A DNA stretch of 64,000 nucleotides, from the NCBI RefSeq assembly GCF_964204645.1, contig NC_134026.1, positions 7,513,450-7,577,449 on the forward strand, given 5' to 3'. Of this stretch, positions 58,199-64,000 are shown one piece after another. Numbering within the stretch: the first letter of the stretch is position 1; every line of letters begins with the position of its first letter. Made by a program: the position numbers and the translations under genes. The DNA is from Tubulanus polymorphus. Taxonomy: Eukaryota > Nemertea > Palaeonemertea > Tubulaniformes > Tubulanidae. The notes beneath the pieces are model-generated. The model did not search any database. It was not told the DNA's origin and saw nothing but the letters and a program-made list of their open reading frames with translations.

Positions 58199-59329
58199 CT
58201 AATTTCGGTGACGTTTGCATCGAATTTTGATTAGAATTTGTTCTCTGAAAGCTGGAATCGTGTGTAAATATATGAAGAAATTAGTGCGATAAATCAATTC
58301 ACGTGGAGTAGCGAATATCTCATACGTTAATTAAACTGTTAGGGAGAATTGCTCGGGGACGTTCAAATTACGCAAGGTACGCAACGCTTTATCGAGGAAA
58401 ATACCAATCTCATAGGGTGAAACTAAAAACACAGACGACATTACTATATAAAGCATAGCTTTGTTACCTCTGTTAGTCACGTGTTTGTTTGAGAGGCAGC
58501 TTATTTTAGCAGTTAACACTGATAAACATAAAATGATTATACACGGAATTGTGCCTTTTAGTGCAACGGTTATTGTTTCAAATGTATACCGAACACCATG
58601 TTTATCCCCACTTCGTCCAGCTATTTCATCACCTAAACCTTTGCAACATGTTCGATTATTTCGACAAGTTTTAATAATGGTATAAAAACTTTTGTTGTGA
58701 GATAAAGATATTGCCAGTGTAAATAACGTTGCTAGCATTCTCTTGTAGTTTGTGACGTATTGTTTGTGAAGAAACGGTTTTTTTATCGCCAATAACCTTT
58801 CAGCTGCCATCGTAACAACAATCCAGTTAGAAAAGGAGACCGGCAAATCTCGTATTAGACCTGTGAGTATTTTCATACAAGAATCGAAAGGAACATATCG
58901 CCATGAACTTAACTTCCTGAAGTTTGATACGAATCGTGCGAGACCTGAATGAACTGGACACAGCGTGGACTTAAAACCTGTTGGCGTTTCCAACAGGTCG
59001 TCAATTCTACTGCATTTCTCTGGTGAACGAAGAAACTTTATACGCATAACCACGTGACGCACGGACGAGGCATATAAGTCAAATTGATAAAGAATGAATA
59101 TCTGATCGGATATCGCTAGTGAAAGCAAATAAATGAACGTAGCGCGAACTGAACGAGATTTACGACACCGAATAAATGTGACAATATTAGTGAAATTCAA
59201 GCACGCGAATATGGGATCAAAAAAACCTACGAAGTACCTCATTTCATTGTTGAAATTGTAGATTTTCGATATTCGGATTATGGATTGGTACTCGTTACTA
59301 TTGGAATCGGTGAAATTTCGTGAATCCAT
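58199..59329 (-). pseudogene. Family-2 receptor copy B with one nonsense codon before TM7
   Basis: The frame from ATG (59327-59329; MDSRNFTDS) runs 332 codons to TAA at 58331-58333, after EQFSLTV. In copy C the same codon is TAT (Tyr). Beyond the stop the frame stays open and homologous to the end (58199-58201), including TNFFIY of TM7 and a basic RCKRHRN tail, so full length would have been 376 residues. All other landmarks (LSLAISD, AAERLLAIKKP, SPYEIGIF) are intact. It is either a recent pseudogene, a polymorphic null, or a six-TM product. Confidence 0.8.
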
Positions 59330-59934
59330 AGTGACGACGAAGTCTGAAGAAGACGGAGTCACAGCCGAGCTGAAGATGCAATAACTGCGCTTATTTACAG
59401 GTAGCGAGAGTCAGTAGTACGTATCTATTTCACCTCATCACATTTCCCTGTTTCCACTCCAAGAATTTATTTCTTTCCCTGTATTTCAAGGAAAATTCCG
59501 TGCATGATGCAAATAACTCACCAATTCAGTCACAAATCATATCAGTCCAGTTCTACAAGTTACAATGATGGAAATTAAACATAATCTTCCTCCTAACAAA
59601 CTGCACTAAAGGCGACATGATTATTGACCAATCAGATGACTGTGTCAGTTGTAAGAGTTGATTTAATTATGTTTCAACAATAGAATTTATTCTGGTTACA
59701 AAATTCATTCAATCTATACGAATGTTTTTTTCACGAGAGTGAGGGAAAGAGAGAGTGCAGACGAAAGACATAGTTTTCAATTGTGAAGAAAATCTGTTGA
59801 CTGTTTATTATTGCAGTTCAGGATCAGTCTCAATGCATGTACGTAACAGAATGTTATATCGGACGGGTCAATATAGATTTATATACGAAAAAATACTATG
59901 ATTCAAGGTTTGACTTACGGTGTATTTAACTATT

Positions 59935-60960
59935 GCAGGTCAAATCCTCACTAGAAACTATGACATTTTGTCCTGAAGCTCAAAATATGTTTCTCTGAAC
60001 AACTAAATTAGTGATAAAAGTCAGAAACGAGATAGAGTTTTTACAGAATTAGGAAGTTACGTTGAAACATACTACACTCCTATTACCGGTAGCGGTAAAC
60101 ACAACACCTACCTTGCGGAATTGGTCCATAGTACACCGATCCAAGCGGCAGCAGTCCATGCTACAAGCCCCCTAGCGGTGGTGAATACGCCCCTACGCCC
60201 TCTAGGAGTGTGGCAGTGGTGCACATCCCCCTTGCGGCGGTGGCTCATACTAAAATCCCGCTGGTGGCAAATGAGCATCTTCACATTTCCCCTGGTGACA
60301 GATGATGGTCGTTCACTAACCCCCACTCCATTAATTAATTCCAAAGAAAGGCAATTTTCATAAAAATAATATATCAAATATAGCTGCAAAGCAGCGATAA
60401 CGGGTTTCTGCCTTGCTGGATTAAATATCGTACTAGGAAGCGTGCCAAGATTTCACCGAAATCAGCTCATAACGTACTGCTATTTTGAAGGTGCGTCGCT
60501 TAGGGGTAAACTCGATACACAGGTAAGTTTTCAGATTAGATTTAAAAGATTGAACTGGAATGACCAAGTCTTAATGAGACAGGTACGTAAAGCATTCTAG
60601 AGACCTGGGGCAGAAAACTTAAAAGCTTTCCTGCTACCAGCAATTTTCCACAGAAATTGTCATGTTCAGCGAAAACAAGATTTTAGACATAGGGGTAACG
60701 TGATGTCACGTGTTCTCTTAATGACTGAGGAATGAAGCTCTATAAGCCGCAACTTAAACTTTTATTGGTTTCCAAATGGTTTCTAGGAGGCGATGACGGG
60801 CAGCGATGTCAGGCGGCGGTAACCATTAGACAGTTCTGAGAAGCTGAAACATTGAAACAGATGGACACGAGTTCTCACTGCTGTGATTATGTTTTACATC
60901 AGTAACTACTATGCAATATTACTGCGCATTCCACACATATCTAACTCGTGCCTAGAAAAT
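59935..60960. other. Non-coding spacer between family-2 copies B and C
   Basis: Contains the second 'ccccctagcggtggtg' repeat (60143-60270). No gene recognised. Confidence 0.5.
60143..60270. repeat. 'ccccctagcggtggtg' repeat, copy 2
   Basis: Direct-orientation partner of 50905-51045, about 9.2 kb away, with shared 'cagtccatgctacaagcccc' and 'ggtggctcatactaaaatcc'. Confidence 0.7.
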
Positions 60961-60964
60961 TCCG

Positions 60965-61118
60965 ATCGACAGATGAAGCCATTTTAGAACCTATGAATAA
61001 GTGAATTACTATAAACAGAATTTGATGTAAAAAGGAAAATGTAAATCACAATTATGGTGGAAAATGTTATTGACTCAAACAATTCATAGTAAAATCCGAA
61101 AACTGGTCGGGATGATTC
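60965..61118 (-). pseudogene. Relic of family-1 GPCR (ECL2-TM5) inside the family-2 cluster
   Basis: Minus-strand translation gives RPVFGFYYELFESITFSTI and then SNSVYSNSLIHRF, matching FGCYYKLFDQI and SNSVIIVQLFRG of the family-1 receptors, with deletions in TM5. It shows that family-1 pieces spread into the family-2 region. Confidence 0.65.
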
Positions 61119-61254
61119 AACAAAATAGGTTTGAGACAGAGAACCAGTACAAGACAACACAGTCCCTCGGACAAGTGCTGTATGAGACCACGAGGTCACC
61201 ACACGTTCTACAAACATCGCCACTTACTTCAGATAATTATACTTCCGGTTAGTG

Positions 61255-61380
61255 TCTGGTTTCACGTTCACGTCTAATCTAAAAATTGTTAAATTATAAT
61301 TTTTGTTCTCATCGAAAACGTGATAAACCAAAAGAAGCAAAAGCGAAAATGAGAGTTTATATGTTTTGCGTGAAACTGGA
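61255..61380. mobile_element. 126-bp MITE with CAGTTTCACG-type termini
   Basis: 'tctggtttcacgttcacgtc' at the left and 'ttttgcgtgaaactgga' at the right. Nearest relative is 54583-54932 without its nested insertion, in the same flanking context. Confidence 0.7.
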
Positions 61381-61549
61381 CGCGGCGAAAGCTCAGATGG
61401 TTCTATATGGAACGTGATTTCAATGAATTCGAATAGAGTTTTGAAAAATTGTTGAATACATTCGTATACTGTGACTTGATATTATTTGAAGGTAGCCATT
61501 GATGAAACTCTCTGAGACCGTGTTGTAAAGAAGATTATGAACTCAACAA

Positions 61550-64000
61550 GTTAGTAAAAGGGGTAAAAACTAAATTACGTAATACAACAGTTAATATCAG
61601 TGAAAATCTGAATATTAAGAGGAAATCAATCAATGAGTGAAAATGAACATAGAAACGAGTGTTGAATCAAAATTATGCATTGAGTTTTTTTAAATCTCAA
61701 AATAGGGATTGTCCCTTTTGTTTATTTGGTGGTTTCGATTTGGTGTCCATTACAAACCCACCACACCTGCCGGGAATGAAACAAGGGGTTTTGATTTCGA
61801 AATTGGAAATCGAAGTGCAGTTCAAGTTGTGTGTTTGATGTTCGATTTAAAAAAAATATGTATAATTGCAGAGGAATTAAGAAGTTTTATTCCTAATTGG
61901 ATTTTATATAATTCTGACTTTTGTTGCAGAATTGCAAGTTTTATTCCCAATTAGATTTTGTATCGTTTTGTAGAAGGTCTTTTATTTCTTTTCTTGTTCA
62001 TTCCACGTCCATCACGCGATCAGCGTTCATGTGATCTGCAAATTTTCTCCAGTAATTCAGAATTTCAGGTTTATTTTCAAGTTACCCAACTCGCTAAACG
62101 TCACCAGAGATCAAAATCAGTTCTTTTTTAAAGACAAGACTCACCACTGGGAAGACAAGTTTTGTTATGATCTTCCCTTGAAGAAAACATTCCCCACAAC
62201 ATTCCACAGTAAAATTGATTTCGGTGTTTCTTGTTTATGAAGATATTCTAATTTCGGCGACGTTTGCATCGAATTTTGATTAGAATTTGTTCTCTGAAAG
62301 CTGGAATCGTGTGTAAATAAATGAAAAAATTAGTGCGATAAATCAATTCACGTGGAGTAGCGAATATCTCATACGTTAAATAAACTGTTAGGGAGAATTG
62401 CTCGGGGACGTTAAAATTACGCAAAGTACGCAACGCATTATAAAGGAAAATACCAATCTCATAGGGTGAAACTAAAAACACATACGACATTACTATATAA
62501 AGCATAGCTTTGTTACCTCTGTTAGTCACGTGTTTGTTTGAATGGCAGCTTATTTTAGCAGTTAACACTGATAAACATAAAATTATTATACACGGAATTG
62601 TGCCTTTTAGTGCAGGGACTATTGTTTCAAATGTAAAATATATAACACCAAATGAATCCCCACTTCGTCCAGCTAGTTCATCACGTAAACCTTTGCAACA
62701 TGTTCGATTATTTCCACAAGTTTTAATAATGGTATAAAAACCTTTGCTGTGAGATAAAGATATTGCCAGTGTAAATAACGTTGCTAGCATTCTCTTGTGG
62801 TTTGTGACGTATTGTTTGTGGAAAAACGGTTTCTTTATCGCGATTAACCTTTCAATAGCCATCGTAACAACAATCCAGTTAGAAAAAGAGACCGGCAAAT
62901 CACTTATTAGACCTGTGAGTATTGTCATACAAGAATTATAACGTTGCCATGAACTTAACCTTTTGAAGTGTGATACGAATCGTTCAAGACCTGCGTGAAC
63001 TGGACACAGCATGGACATGAAACCTGTTGGAAATATGTGCTCAATTCTACTGCATTTCTCTGGCGAACGAAGAAACTTTATACGCATTACCACGTGACGC
63101 ACGGAAATGGCGTATACGTCAAGTTGATAAAGAATGAACATCTGATCGGATATCGCTAGTGAAAGCAAATAAATGAACGTAGCGCGAACTGAACGAGATT
63201 TACGACACCGAATAAATGTGACAATATTAGTGAAATTCAAGCACGCGAATAAAGGATCAAAAAAACCTACAAAATACCTCATTTCATTGTTGAAATTGTA
63301 GATTTTCGATAGTAGGATTATGGATTGGTACTCTTTACTTATGGTGAGATTTCGTGCAATCAAAATTGAAGACATAGTCTGAATAAGATGGAGTCACAGT
63401 CGAGTTGAAGATACAATTGCTGCGTTCATTTACAGGTAGTATCTATTCCACCTCATCACATCTCCCTGATTCCACTCCGAGAATTTATTTCTTTTCGTGT
63501 ATTTCAAGGAAAATTCCGTGCATGATGCATTAAACTCACCAATTCAGTCACAAATCATATCAGTCCAGTTTTACAAATTAGAATGATAGAAATTAAACAT
63601 AATCTCCCTTACAAACACTAAACAGATAAATATTGACCAATTGGATGACAGTATCAGTTGTAAGAAAGAAAGTTGATGTTTCAACAATATAATTTATTCT
63701 GGTAATAAGATTGATTCAATACTACACGCAGTTTACTATTGTGATTTTGTTAACTAATTTGAAATTATTTTTCAAACGAGTAAGGTAGAGAGTAACAGAG
63801 TGCAGACTTGATAAAGTTTTCAATTGTGCAGATACTGAAATCGTTTGACTGTTAACTGTTGATGCAGTTCTCAGGGTAAGATATGATCAAAGGTTTATGA
63901 GAAAATATGAAAGGTTTAACTTAAGTATTGCAGGTCGAATTCTTACCAGAAACTATCAACTTCTGTCCTGAATTCCTGAATGTATCTAAACAACGTCAGA
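61550..64000. repeat. Tandem unit containing family-2 copy C (partner about 57550-60000)
   Basis: Both units share the 3' flank ('aaagacaagactca.cactgg', 'gaagaaaacattccccacaa'), the receptor gene and the 5' flank ('aaggaaaattccgtgcatga' through 'attgcaggtc.aat'), at an offset of about 4.0 kb. Copy A has a more diverged version of the 3' flank at 55520-55757. Confidence 0.8.
62248..63375 (-). CDS. Divergent seven-transmembrane receptor, family 2 copy C (375 aa)
   Basis: An intact single-exon receptor, very close to copy B and more distant from copy A. It has N-glycosylation RNLT near residue 8, LSLAISD in TM2, a Cys-rich ECL1 region, MAIERLIAIKKP after TM3, paired Cys in the TCGNNRTCC loop of ECL2, FLVSPYEIGIF around TM6, and TNFFIYLHTIPAFR in TM7. 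The tail is basic (RCKRRRN). The start ATG at 63373-63375 lies upstream of the ARNLT segment shared with copy A. Likely a plasma-membrane G-protein-coupled receptor; the ligand is unknown. Confidence 0.85.
   Translation of the reverse strand: MSSILIARNLTISKEYQSIILLSKIYNFNNEMRYFVGFFDPLFACLNFTNIVTFIRCRKSRSVRATFIYLLSLAISDQMFILYQLDVYAISVRHVVMRIKFLRSPEKCSRIEHIFPTGFMSMLCPVHAGLERFVSHFKRLSSWQRYNSCMTILTGLISDLPVSFSNWIVVTMAIERLIAIKKPFFHKQYVTNHKRMLATLFTLAISLSHSKGFYTIIKTCGNNRTCCKGLRDELAGRSGDSFGVIYFTFETIVPALKGTIPCIIILCLSVLTAKISCHSNKHVTNRGNKAMLYIVMSYVFLVSPYEIGIFLYNALRTLRNFNVPEQFSLTVYLTYEIFATPRELIYRTNFFIYLHTIPAFREQILIKIRCKRRRN

Noticed and set aside
1-64000. CRISPR arrays, operons, riboswitches or phage features
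   Set aside because: The intron-exon structure, tRNA type and repeats are those of an animal genome. The tandem repeats seen have no unique spacers of constant length.

Overview
The window looks like nuclear DNA from an invertebrate animal, most likely a marine lophotrochozoan (mollusc, annelid, brachiopod or nemertean grade; I cannot place it further). It is AT-rich and gene-poor. One gene has about twenty GT-AG introns, there are two lineage-type expansions of intronless GPCR genes, the tRNA genes are eukaryotic, and small foldback/MITE-like repeats are abundant.

Layout. 1-5 kb: two intact single-exon rhodopsin-like receptors on the minus strand (1386-2336, 3818-4762), a TM7 relic, two long hairpins and a decayed GIY-YIG endonuclease. 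5-14 kb: mostly repeats, plus a four-transmembrane protein gene (8787-9494) whose 3' end lies in a 45-bp minisatellite, two intact tRNA-Gln(TTG) genes and one tRNA-Gln split by a palindromic element. 14.7-22 kb: one more intact receptor (17189-18139), two receptor pseudogenes and several small relics, with a tRNA-edged segmental duplication and a second duplicated block. 22.4-37.8 kb: no gene I can support; it holds MITEs, minisatellites, Penelope-like ends and tRNA-like foldback elements.

37.9-46.85 kb, plus strand: one complete TRPA-family (Pyrexia-like) cation channel. I assembled it as 20 exons (2,931 nt, 976 residues) in which every exon junction keeps phase. 47-51.5 kb: nothing supported. 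51.5-53.5 kb: two more pseudogenes of receptor family 1. 55.7-63.4 kb: three tandem copies of a second, unrelated-looking receptor family (about 370 residues) on the minus strand. The middle copy has one nonsense codon just before TM7.

How the genes relate. Three of the seven recognisable family-1 loci are intact, and the rest range from one small lesion to 50-bp scraps, which fits birth-and-death evolution of a receptor cluster. Both receptor families and the TRPA channel are of types often used in sensory detection, but nothing in the sequence shows that they work together. I found no CRISPR, operon or prokaryotic feature.
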